Shown here piece after piece: positions 53,146 through 63,491 of a DNA stretch of 64,000 nt (its first letter is position 1; every line of letters starts with the position of its first letter). The stretch is from Gari tellinella. Its lineage: Eukaryota; Mollusca; Bivalvia; Cardiida; Psammobiidae. A model generated the notes under the pieces. That model worked only from the letters and a program-made list of their open reading frames with translations, was not told the DNA's origin and made no database searches. Position numbers and translations under genes: made by a program. The DNA is taken from assembly GCA_922989275.2 (NCBI GenBank), contig OV277871.1, positions 29,832,693 through 29,896,692 of the forward strand, read 5' to 3'.

Positions 53146-53258
53146 TAACCCTGCTGTTTGCTACCATGCTCATACAGCGAAGATCCGCTAATACGATCAC
53201 TTGAACATGGACTGTTGTCTTCGTCCTACATGTAGATTTGTTGTCGTCTGATACTGTT

Positions 53259-53515
53259 CTCAATCCTTTACCTGATAGAAGCGCCTCTATTTAGCGCATT
53301 TTAATTTATCCCTCCGCCAAAGAAAATTGTGCAAGATTATACGGGCATGAACATGTACAATTAGAAATATTACTTATATACTAGCAAATAGTGACTTAAA
53401 GCAGGTTAAAGGTAAAGCAGAATTCGCATTAGGGCGCATTCTGCTGTACTTTTAACCTGCTTTAAGTAGTTACCTGCCTTCAAATCTAGAAACAGGCTAT
53501 CAGGTAAAGGGTTAA
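53259..53515 (-). mobile_element. Family E MITE in the likely 3' UTR
   Basis: ctcaatcctttacctgatag to tatcaggtaaagggttaa, with a slightly diverged core (cagaattcgcattagggcgc). Confidence 0.86.
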
Positions 53516-53678
53516 AATAGAGTTTTCTCAACTATGAAGCTGTGTAGTCTATAAGAGTGTTTGTGGTAGCGGAACTTTCGTGTTGAGCTAATATTCGGAT
53601 AAAACGTGGTGTGTTATGTAGTAAACTTCTTTAGAACTGCCTTACTGAACAGACATCATTTTTTTCACTATGTCTGGA

Positions 53679-53690
53679 AATAAAAATAAA
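53679..53690 (+). promoter_or_regulatory. Candidate polyadenylation signals
   Basis: Two AATAAA hexamers lie in tandem about 535 bp after the stop codon. If used, the 3' UTR would contain the whole family E element at 53259-53515. This is position-based inference. Confidence 0.4.
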
Positions 53691-53934
53691 TTTTCAAACA
53701 AGATCCTGGTATTAAATTGTTATTTCACTACCAAAATTTCTGTTGCAGTGCTCACTCTCTACAAGTTTTGTCTGCTTTTCACTACAACGTGAGTTGACAT
53801 CGAAGTTTCAAAATGTAGTAAATACTTCAAGTTATATATATTAAACATGCCAAGGTTGTACCATTGCAACGTTCATTTAGACACATCTTCATATTGATAC
53901 TATACTAGTATACAAAGATGATTAGCCGAAGAAA

Positions 53935-54480
53935 TATAGCCGAAAACGATTTACTGCAATTTGTAGTGGACCTTTCTATTAATTTTGTAGTAACATTGTT
54001 GATAGTAGTAATTAGTACAAAGTGTGTTACTACACTTTGCGTTGAACCCTCTCAATCCGTTTTGTAGTACCGTTACATTTTGTAGTAATTACTACAAAGT
54101 CGGTTGAGAGTAAAATTTCAATTCTAGCATAGTTCTAAAAAGTATGCCATTGGTGTCGGAGTTTGTTTGGCTAATTTTAATTTTGATGTTATACGAGTAC
54201 ATAAGTATAATGCTTACAATTGAGGCCTTTTTGGGAAAATATTTCTTTTTAATAATGGTCCGTGTGGCCCTTTTTAGTAACGTTGCAAATTGTAGTATTA
54301 ATTACAAAATCATGGGTTACTACACTTTGAGTTGGACATATTGGCACATTACTTTCACTTTAATCATTATTTATGAACCTTTTTCTGATAAAATGGGTTA
54401 CGAGGGTCCAGCGCAATGTGTGATAGCTTACTTTGTAGTAATAGGTGCTACACTTTGCAATATTACTACAAAACGGGTCG
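53935..54480. repeat. Dispersed TTTGTAGTAATTACTACAAA motifs
   Basis: Self-complementary ttttgtagtaattactaca-type motifs recur at about 53985, 54010, 54075, 54290, 54430 and 54460. Spacers differ. The structure is unlike the MITE families. Confidence 0.6.
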
Positions 54481-54888
54481 TAACAGAGCGCTTACTTTGA
54501 CTATTTATAACCATCGCCATCACTCCTTCATGTAAACTTTTTTTTTTAATAAAATCAGTCAATATTAAATCTACCTGAAATTGTTTATTAAGAGTAAAAT
54601 TGAATATAGTAGATATATGCACAAAATGAATATACTTAACTTGGAAACACTTTTTCCTGTCTACTGAGATCTATTTTGCACCTAACCTGAGAACTAGTCA
54701 CTCATTTGACTTCAAAAGCAAATACAAATACGTGCCGACAATACATACATTGTATTATGAATTTATGTTATGAGACATGTATAACATTAGTATTCAGAAT
54801 TAATTGGCTTTATCAAGACTGCCATAAGATGATCATAAAAAATCCTATTATTTCCAAATTTTCTATTATTTAAACGCGATTATTAAAA
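54481..54888. other. No feature recognised
   Basis: AT-rich 3' flank of the gene. Confidence 0.45.
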
Positions 54889-54889
54889 A

Positions 54890-54965
54890 ACAAACAGGTT
54901 GAAATTAAAGCAGGGTGCATCCTGCTTTATTTTTAGCCTGCTTTAAGCTACCATCTGCTAAGATA
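54890..54965 (+). repeat. Family E core with central deletion
   Basis: aacaggttgaaattaaagca then gggtgcatcctgctttattt. The end sequences are missing. Confidence 0.7.
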
Positions 54966-55257
54966 AAATCCAAAGCTTTCGGAAAAATCCGGAGAAATGG
55001 CAGCCCTGCTTTATCAATAGAGGCTGCAATCTATGAGCACACGGCTGTAGTTTCCTACTGAATGCTATTAGAACAGTAACAAATCCGTTTTCCATGAATC
55101 AATGTTACTTAAAGTACAAAAAAATCGCATAAAATATAATATTTTATGAATAATAATAACAAGCAACGGTAGTATTGGAGTGACTACTATATTGGCAGCA
55201 AAATGGTTATGGTTTTACTTATACATCTGTTTCCATTAAGGGTGTGTATACTCACTT
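54966..55257. other. No feature recognised
   Basis: Intergenic; no repeat family seen. Confidence 0.4.
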
Positions 55258-55493
55258 TTAACCAACTCACTGCCATGACGTCATCTTTTTAAAAAATTAT
55301 CGCCGTCTGTTTGATTTCTTAAATTTAATTGAAATGTAGTTTCACTCAAGAAATATTGAAATCAGTGTCAAGCAGTTTGGATCTTGACCAGACGTCGCGT
55401 CACGCGGCGTCTGATCTGGATCCAAACGATATAATATAACCATTGTACTCGTGGTTAAATTGTACATGTACTTATAAGGCAGAGAAAGGGTTA
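55258..55493 (+). mobile_element. Family B MITE
   Basis: ttaaccaactcactgccatg start, core gatcttgaccagacgtcgcg and partner, end aggcagagaaagggtta. Confidence 0.85.
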
Positions 55494-55767
55494 CAACTTG
55501 TTTTAAAGTCTATAAAAGCACAACTAATCATTAATTTATATGCAGTTTTGTATTAAACAATTTAAAACAAAGATTACATCGCAAGTTAAGCATCCTTGTT
55601 TGAAATTGCGAATCTTTAATGATATTATTTTCACAGTCACATCAATTGTACGTCTATTACCACGTACACTTGTAAATATTTGTTTTCTAACCCATTTAAC
55701 TGTACATGTATGCCTGACTATTACAATGACCTCGCATTGTGATTTTGTTGGAAGCTTTTATTATATA

Positions 55768-56335
55768 TACTGAGCGAAAAAAGTTAAGTCATACATTAAG
55801 GATGCAAAACACGTCTGCGCGGTACAATTTATCACTTATATTGCATAATGACATACATGTAAGTAACCGAACTTAATAGAACAGAGAGAGAAATCGATTG
55901 TGCTTTAAACATCTGCGTGTAGGTACATGTAGGTAACCCCGCTTGTATTGTAACTGCTTTATCTGTCATAAACGAGATTTCAGTCATGGTTTCCTCATGA
56001 AAGTTTACAGTTGTGTTGGAAAAGGAGCCAGGAACAAAAATCCAGCCTTTTGGAGAATCATTCTTTACAACTGTGTGAACAATCGTTCGTTGAAAATGCG
56101 AGTTTTAAAATTACATCCCCTTGCATTGAAAAGGAGTACACTTTGAAATATCAATACTGGAAAACAAATTATTGTAACCGATATCACTCAATGCCATCCC
56201 TTCAACTGTGAACCTCACTTTATTTTCGTCTTTTCCATATTTCTTTGATATTTCTTTCCGGACCTACAGAAAACTTGGAATGCTGTCTATGGGAAATTCC
56301 ATGTTAAACAACTGTCTAAAGTTTTTTCGCTCAGT
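55768..56335. mobile_element. Element T, mariner-like ends
   Basis: TACTGAGCGAAAAAAGTTAA at the left and its complement (gttttttcgctcagta) at the right, with TA on both sides. It is about 565 bp with no intact transposase frame, so it is non-autonomous or decayed. Confidence 0.78.
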
Positions 56336-56338
56336 ATA

Positions 56339-57100
56339 CTAACACGACAAGGAAACTGACTGTACATTTGGTTTTAAACGAGCTACACCTGTTACGAGTA
56401 TATATATTTAATATATACATGTACATATCGATGATTTATAGAGATTTCTCAGTTAGATAAATTTGATATCGTCACTGCTGATACCATCACTAGTGATGAT
56501 ATCACTTTTTGTAACGTCACGTCATAATAATATTTGTGACGTCGCGGGTAAATAATTAATTTGGTGGGTTTTTTTCTGTAATAACGTCATTAATATATAT
56601 AATAAATAGAATAATAAATTCATTTGAATAGATATGAAAAATATATCACTCGAATGGGTTGTTATCTGGTTAAAAAACTCGTTCTGCGGTGGAAAAAAGG
56701 TCGGGCCACTGGGTTATCGTGTTATTTTTCAGGAAATCATTTTACCATTAAACACGATAGGAAAATCTACAATTCTATTTATATGGCATATCTTTTTAAA
56801 CTTGGATTGCAGGTTTGTGTTTTGCATAATATTCGTCCTTTTCAGTATATTGACCTTATAAACCCTCCTCATAATTGTTTGGTTGATTGGTATATGTAAT
56901 AGGAATAATATGTGATAAAGGGAGGTAATTAGTCGACTCATATGTATGCAGTAAACAGCGCTGCTTGCTCTGTGCATATTAGTTGGCTAATTAGCTGAAT
57001 TCAATAGATCAATATTTTCTGTACAAAACTTGTCATAATGAATTGGATAGTTAAGGACACTTTTCTCCCATAATGAATCTAAATATCAAAATTATATACA
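56339..57100. other. No feature recognised
   Basis: Intergenic. Overlapping frames at 56624-56899 are AT-rich and unsupported. Confidence 0.45.
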
Positions 57101-57240
57101 GAGAAGAACACGTTATTCTCCTTATATTAGCTTGTTAGCCGAAGCAATTATTTGCAATGCAAATATCCTGGAGCCTGGAGCCTGGCCAGTTGCTGGACAA
57201 GCCGGTGTCAGGTGAGGCTAAAAGCTTTTTGCCGATGAGT
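57101..57240 (+). mobile_element. Family A MITE, heavily decayed
   Basis: agagaagaacacgttattct start and a core reduced to gagcctggccagttgctgga and partner. Confidence 0.55.
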
Positions 57241-57415
57241 TCAAAATAATTATAATAATAATAAATAAAATAAGAATAAGAATAATAATTTATCACTGAA
57301 TAACAGAAATATGTAGCCATAACCCGATTTGTTATTGTTTGTATATTTTGTATATTATGTATGCTCATGGACTGTTAAGTCTATTGCGGAAATAAACTAT
57401 CTATCTATCTATGTA
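57241..57415 (+). mobile_element. Possible retroelement 3' tail with (ATCT)n
   Basis: ggactgttaagtctattgcg then gaaataaactatctatctat. Short ATCT tails of this kind end many non-LTR elements. The body is not recognised. Confidence 0.4.
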
Positions 57416-57770
57416 TTTAAATAATGCGTGATCGGATTTCGAACATAATTGCATTTTAAACTTTTCCCCGCGCATTTTAGTATTTCGCAATAAGCAATCT
57501 AAATGTGTCTTTACACATCTTCTGGGGATAAATCGATAAGTATTTATTGCTTATAATTATCAATAACTTAAGGCAGCTCAGACAATGTGTAATTTGTGTT
57601 ATATTTTTGCTTTTCGACAAGGATTTTACAACAGTTTCATGAGAATGTAGTATTATTCTCAATGAAAAGATGAGGGGTCCACAAAACATAACAAAATTCT
57701 GACTTTACACTCCCTTAACAAAATCATCTGATCTTAACCCGATATTTGACCAACACCGTCAGTTACATAT
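57416..57770. other. No feature recognised
   Basis: Intergenic AT-rich DNA. Confidence 0.4.
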
Positions 57771-58023
57771 TTAACCCTTTACCCCATAGCCTGTTTCTAG
57801 CATTGAAGACAAGATGCCACTTAAAGCAGGTTGAAAGTAAAGCAGAATGCGCCTTAATGCGCATTCTGCTTTACTTTCAGCCTGCTTTAAGCTAATATCT
57901 ACTAGAATAAAGAAATAATTTTTTTGATACATATTAATGATTGTATAAAGCAGAACTATTTTTTTTCAGCGGAGGAATAAATTGAATATGCTAATAGTCG
58001 CTTCTATGGGGGAAAGTGTTAAG
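57771..58023 (+). mobile_element. Family E MITE, full length
   Basis: ttaaccctttaccccatagc to gggggaaagtgttaa, with a perfect core (gaatgcgccttaatgcgcat). Confidence 0.92.
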
Positions 58024-58687
58024 AGTATGTCTTGTATGCTGTTTTAGTATATCATCCACAGAAGCAGCTGTAACTTTTGCACCCGCCAAATTGAATAGTG
58101 GTCGTCCTTTAGTAAATCTAACAATGTCTAAATTGCTTTTTTATTGGAAAATGAAATTCATTACAATGCAAATCTTCCCTTTATCAAATACAATTCAAAC
58201 TATATCTATGAACTCAACATCTTCAAAATATTAGACCTTTTCCGTAAGCCCGTGTTTCACCGTGCGCCCATTGCAACCACAACAATAGGCAGTGTCTATG
58301 AATGGACTAACTTAAATCTTAGATAAGTTTGCTGGACGGATTCAAACGAAATTTTCAGTCAACATGTCCGGTTACTTTTATCGTAAGTATTAGTAGTATT
58401 TAGTGTATTCTATCTTCTGAATTTAACAACTACTACTGATACTTACCAAAAGGGAAAAATGGATATAACAAGTATAGTTCGTTTAAAGTATATTATCTAT
58501 GTATTTAAGGTAGATCTCTTTTGCTTGGAAAAAATCTATAGCGTGACAAACTGTAATCTGACAAGATAATATTCTCGGAATGTGATCACGTTTTTCAAAC
58601 TGCATTGTTTTTTTTAACTTGTAACGATATTGTCTACAGTCCTGTAGCCTCAAATCTAACTTTGAAACGATTTTGCAAAAACAATAT
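58024..58687. other. No feature recognised
   Basis: Intergenic; no repeat family or gene signal. Confidence 0.45.
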
Positions 58688-58850
58688 TTAACCCATAACC
58701 CTATAGTCCTTTTCTAGTATTGAAGATATGTGGCCACCTTTTTAAGTTATCGTCTTTTAGGATATAAACAAAATACTTCTTATAATACTATTCATAACTG
58801 TAAAAAGTCGAACTATTTTCATCAGTAGATGAATAATTCAAGAACAGAAC
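58688..58850 (+). repeat. Family E without core palindrome
   Basis: taacccataaccctatagtc and agtattgaagatatgtggcc. The palindrome has collapsed to tttttaagttatcgtc. Confidence 0.6.
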
Positions 58851-60261
58851 AGAACATATATTTTATTGACTTGTACATAGTACATCATCATATATACATG
58901 TAATACTATAATCTATAGTATATAATCTATTCATATCATCTGTAAAGATATAACCAATGAAACAGTCGCGTTAAATTAAGTAGTGCTAAGCAAATAGAGG
59001 ATGATATACGTTTTATGAGTCGAGTTACATCGAAAAGAGAAAGCAGCTTTAAGGTTTTAAGCAGTATAACGTACTTTTGGAGTAATGGGGTACATCGGAG
59101 ATTATTTGACGGTGAAAGGTTAAAACCCACACACTTACGAATGATACTGTGTTATGAAGACGCCAGAAATGACGACGTCAGAGGAAAAGGCGGCGCAGCA
59201 GAATGTCATAGAATACTGCTTTGAGTTGAATTTGATCCCGAAACAGACGTTAAAACAACTACAATCAACAGAAATTTATCAATCATCATCTCGCTTGCTT
59301 GTGTTAAAATAGCATACGCCATTTTCTGAAGGATGGGTTGAGAAAATAATGTAAAGATGGGATAGCCGGATGAAATTGACGGTTTCATTGTAGAAAACGT
59401 GAGGAACGTCATGAATGGTGATCGGCGTATTGCGGTGAGATAGAATGCTGAACTCTTCGGGGTCAGCAAATTCTTTGTACATCGACTTTTACGTGAGAAG
59501 CTAAGATGTCGAGAGTCGGTGGTATATGGGTGCCACGCTTGTTAAGTGTAGAAGAAAAAGAAAGATGTGTCCAGGTATCAACCCTCTTTTTAAGACGATA
59601 TTTGAGAGAGCCGGACTTTTTCAGCAAACACCCATCACACAGATCTATTGCATACGATACGAGAGAAGTGGCCGGGGTTCATTGACAACTTAGAAAGCAA
59701 CATATTTCACAAGGTTATCGCTTCCTGCCACATTTCCCAGCATACACATTTGGAACTAGCCGTGTTTATGTTTTCAAAAGCATAAACATCCGCTCCATAC
59801 CATTGACCTAGCCCATTAGATGTTGCAGTATCATGAGTATTTTCATACCTAAAACCTCAATTACGCGGACAAAAATTGAAAACGTTGAAGACAGCTCAAA
59901 CAAGAAACATTGAGAGTGTTGCGCGAGCTACGAGTAGATACCAGATTGTTTAAGAGTCTGTGCGTCAGCGAAAATGCATCAATCACCACTACAAGTATTT
60001 TGTAGAAGAATGACGTTGTTCAACGTCGATGACGTCATAACGTTAACTAGTGTGCGCCGGACTTACACAGGTAGGGTTTTACAAATTACTCTTTGCTGGT
60101 GAGTTTTAAAGATAGCGCGTTAAAATTTCACACAGGTTTACATAAACCCTATGTTTATATATACTGACGACCGTTTGTCTCTGCTGTTTTAACGAATACT
60201 TTTATAAGGAAAGTCTACGATGTTTTGGGACAGCCCTCGTAAATAGGTAGTGAACAAATGA
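58851..60261. other. Intergenic; one weak minus-strand candidate
   Basis: The only item of note is a minus-strand frame at 59206-59469. It contains a signal-peptide-like MMIDKFLLIVVVLTSVSGSN shortly before a stop. No repeat family was recognised. Confidence 0.4.
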
Positions 60262-60425
60262 AACATAATAGATAATGGTTTCATTTTATACAATCATGAT
60301 CATGCACCCTAGGAACTATTTTTATATCCTAGCAGACGGTAGCTTAGAGCAAGCTGAACGTAAAGCAGAATGCTCCTTTATTAGCATTCTGCTAAACTTC
60401 CAGCTTGCTTTAATCTGTTCATCCA
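60262..60425 (-). repeat. Family E, shortened
   Basis: Core gcttagagcaagctgaacgt / cttccagcttgctttaat with truncated flanks. Confidence 0.65.
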
Positions 60426-60664
60426 TAGACGTGCCTTTTAGCGCATTGTATTTATTACACCAATGAAGAAAGTAGTTCCAATTTATACAGTCATAGATAT
60501 AATTATAAAAATATTTCTATATTCTAGCAGACGGTAGCTGAAAGCAGGTTGAAAGTAAAGTTTAATGTGCCTTAAGGTGCATTCTGTGTTAATTTTAACT
60601 TGCTTTATGTGGTTGTCTATCTTCAATACTAGAAATAGTCTATTGAATAAACGGTTAAACAACC
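60426..60664 (-). mobile_element. Family E MITE, diverged
   Basis: tccatagacgtgccttttag to attgaataaacggttaa, with core gtttaatgtgccttaaggtg and partner. Confidence 0.78.
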
Positions 60665-60760
60665 ATCTGTCTTCAATACTGAAAACACGCTATCGGCGAA
60701 TAGTTAAAAGTGGTATAGGAGTATAAACCTTGACTTTAATGTATATTACGGACAACATTT

Positions 60761-60993
60761 TTAACCCATTTGTGCCCACGATCCCATATAGGACATACAT
60801 GTAGGCAAACAGTGTAGACTCTGATCAGACGCCGCATTATGAAGCGTCTGATCAGAGTCTACACTGTTTGCTGATAGGAATTTAAATATAACACAAAATG
60901 AAAATGAAAAGTTTGACAAGGCATCCATTTGATAAAAAATTGACTAATCCAATATATACACATGGAAGAATCGACTGGGTATAAATGGGTTAA
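60761..60993 (+). mobile_element. Family G MITE, full length
   Basis: ttaacccatttgtgcccacg to gggtataaatgggttaa. The core is perfect except for gaagcg in the right arm. Confidence 0.92.
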
Positions 60994-61450
60994 GCTGACA
61001 CTACTTTAGCATGGTAAGGGTTTACTCAATTAGTCCCTGCAAATATTGAGAAAACAGGACAGCACAAAAGATATATTACACTAGGCGAACGATTAATAAT
61101 TTCTTTTCCATATTCTTTCAAATTATTTGCGTTCATTAGTCCCATTAATTACGTTAATTACTAATTTGACTGCCTCTCATCAAGACTTAATCCAACGGCT
61201 CTCAGTTTTGCCTCTCATTTGCAATACAGTAACCCTCTCTTAAAACAACATTTACATTTAGACAAAAACAATTACCTTTTTGAAACATGTAGTAGCTTAA
61301 TGTAGAAGAAAACTTTATACGAAATTATCAAGTATGAGCGTCTCTGCGTTATTTCTTTCATACATTTAGCAACAGCCTGTTTTAACAATCACTATCAGTT
61401 CTTATCAAGGTGTTCCTTAAGTTAGATAAAACTGTAACTAGTGGCTATGT
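60994..61450. other. No feature recognised
   Basis: Intergenic AT-rich DNA. Confidence 0.4.
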
Positions 61451-61700
61451 TACAGTGGAGAATCTGTTATTCTTTCCCGTTTAAACGCAAACGTATGCAA
61501 ACGCAAAGCACTAAAACGTAGAAAAGTATAACTTTTGGACAATTCTGATAATTCATGTTTATCTTGGTGGCAAACAGTTTGGAGCCTGATCAGACGCCGG
61601 GTTACCCGGCGTCTGATCTGGCTCCAAACTGTTTGTAAAAGAAAAAATAGTTTTAGCGTAAACGCGTTTATCGGGAAAGAATAACAGATTCTCCACTGTA
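61451..61700 (-). mobile_element. Family A MITE touching family B
   Basis: An intact copy whose final TA is directly followed by gccccttcactgcc. It therefore inserted in the TTAA end of the neighbouring B element. Confidence 0.93.
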
Positions 61701-61908
61701 GCCCCTTCACTGCCATGACGTCATCAACCTTAATCAATTGTCGTCTCCTTTTATTTCTCAAATATAAATCTTAAGTATTTTGACTGAAGAAATATTGTGA
61801 CTTTCAAACAGTTTGGATCCTGATCAGACGCCGCGTGACGCGGCGTCTGATTTTGATCCAAACTGTTTGTAAATAGCTATTACACTCGGGGTAAGGCAGT
61901 GAAGGGAA
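61701..61908 (+). mobile_element. Family B MITE
   Basis: gccccttcactgccatgacg, core ggatcctgatcagacgccgc and partner, end ggcagtgaaggga. Confidence 0.88.
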
Positions 61909-62183
61909 TGATTGCACGTCTTAATCCTGTTAATATCTTGGCTTCAGATTAAGTAGTTTGCATTAAGCGCTGAGACGACAGGCTAAGAGATTTTGTAAAT
62001 ACCATCTTTCATCTTCTGACAAAAAAGGATTCTGATTGAAACCTTAACGTGCAAAGCGAGATATTACACAATTTGTCGAACATTGTAGATCCAGATGAGA
62101 CAATGAGTCGTCCTGTGTCTGGCCTTGCCTGCCACGTTTCTCTGTTATGCACTTGACGTCACATACGTTTATTTGTTGAACCT
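61909..62183. other. No feature recognised
   Basis: Intergenic. Confidence 0.4.
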
Positions 62184-62413
62184 TAACGACGAGTATACAT
62201 GTATGCTTCCTTTACAAACAGTATACCTGTGAAATATATACAATCATAGTAGACTCATATCAGAGGTTCATACAGAAGCCCTTTGACTAGGGTCTGCACT
62301 GTTTATCATTTTGCAATGTGTTGTTAAAATCGACCCTTAATTGTCCAAAATTGACTATACTTGATTGAAAATTGGAAGTGTCTATTTGAAGTTTCAGGAG
62401 TGAACGAGTTAAA
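62184..62413 (+). mobile_element. Family F MITE, diverged
   Basis: ccttaacgacgagtatacat, core gactcatatcagaggttcat, end tcaggagtgaacgagttaa. Confidence 0.7.
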
Positions 62414-62480
62414 GAAACGTCAAACTAAATTAGATTTTGTGAGGATAGAGTCGCAGTAGAAAGAATAAGAACAATTCAAT

Positions 62481-62728
62481 TTAACTCTTTCATGATCAAA
62501 TTTATAGTGAGATTTTTACCCCTTCGCCGCCATATTGTCGTCTGTTTCAATAGTGTCGACTGCAATATCATTTCAAATTTAGATTTAAGGCAGTATAGCT
62601 GACGTAATTTAAGAACAAGTGGCAATCAATTTTGTTTCTGATCAGACGCCGCGTGAAGCCGCGTTTGATCAGGAGCACAACTCTTTGTAAATGCGCTTTA
62701 TGGCGTCATTGAGAGTGAAAGGGGTTAA
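62481..62728 (+). mobile_element. Family B MITE, diverged subtype
   Basis: ttaactctttcatgatcaa to gagtgaaaggggttaa, with core tttctgatcagacgccgcgt and partner. It is the sister of the 10553 copy. Confidence 0.82.
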
Positions 62729-62738
62729 TATTTCAATT

Positions 62739-62994
62739 TACAGTGGAGAATCTGTTATTCTTTCCCGTTTAAACGCAAACGTACGCAAACGCAAACGCAA
62801 AGCGCTAAAACGTAGAAAAGTACAACTTTTGGACAATTCTGTTAATTCATGTTTATCTTGGTGGCAAACAGTTTGGAGCCTGATCAGACGCCGGGTTACC
62901 CGGCGTCTGATCTGGCTCCAAACTGTTTGCACTGCAAATAATAGTTTTAGCGTAAACGCGTTTATTGGGAAAGAATAACAGATTCTCCACTGTA
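62739..62994 (-). mobile_element. Family A MITE, intact
   Basis: Ends and core are perfect. There is one extra cgcaaa unit in the left subterminal block, making it 6 bp longer than most. Confidence 0.93.
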
Positions 62995-63189
62995 ACTTCT
63001 ATGACATTACGAGTCATGAAATCATTATCGACCAATCACACATCTTCTTTTTTTCCGTTGATTGCTTGGTATCGAATTTAACTTTTCATTTCCGGTTTGG
63101 TCTTAATTAAGTTGAGATTAAAGTTAACGTGTTGCATAGTCCTGGTTTTCAACATTGTACGACACAATAGCCACATTATATATATTATA

Positions 63190-63392
63190 TAGAGAAGAAT
63201 ATGTTGTTTTTTAGCGTTTAAACGAAATTGAACTCAAATGCAATTCAATAAAATTCGGAAAACACATAGTTTTATGAGGGTTGACTAGTCTAAATTATAA
63301 ATATTTTCGAGCCTAAACAGCCACCGTGTAACCCTGCGTTATATCGGGCCCCAAATTGTTTGCAACGGCCATAATATTTATATACATGTAGC
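63190..63392 (-). mobile_element. Family A-like, heavily decayed
   Basis: agagaagaatatgttgtttt, gcgtttaaacgaaattg, and core gagcctaaacagccaccgtg. Confidence 0.5.
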
Positions 63393-63452
63393 TTAACCCG
63401 TTTATACCCAGTTGATTGTTCAATGTTTATATATTGGATTAGTCCATTTTTG
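63393..63452 (-). repeat. Family G left end
   Basis: ttaacccgtttatacccagt then tatattggattagtccattt, cut off at tccgcg. Confidence 0.7.
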
Positions 63453-63491
63453 ATCCGCGATAGCGCAGCGTAGCGTAGCGTTTTCGCGGAT
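63453..63491. repeat. GC-rich hairpin
   Basis: tccgcgatagcgcagcgtag and gcgttttcgcgga form short arms where the family G piece stops. Confidence 0.55.

Noticed and set aside
52047..52604. Two adjacent frames of about 90 codons in the last intron
   Set aside because: They overlap repeat M and have no domain. The phase chain of exons 21 and 22 needs nothing between them.
54144..54500. 118-codon hydrophobic frame resembling a membrane protein
   Set aside because: It overlaps the TAGTAATTACTACAAA repeat region. Hydrophobicity follows from T-rich codons and there is no family match.
56624..56899. Overlapping 91- and 75-codon frames downstream of the gene
   Set aside because: They overlap in two frames with no motif, as expected by chance in AT-rich DNA.
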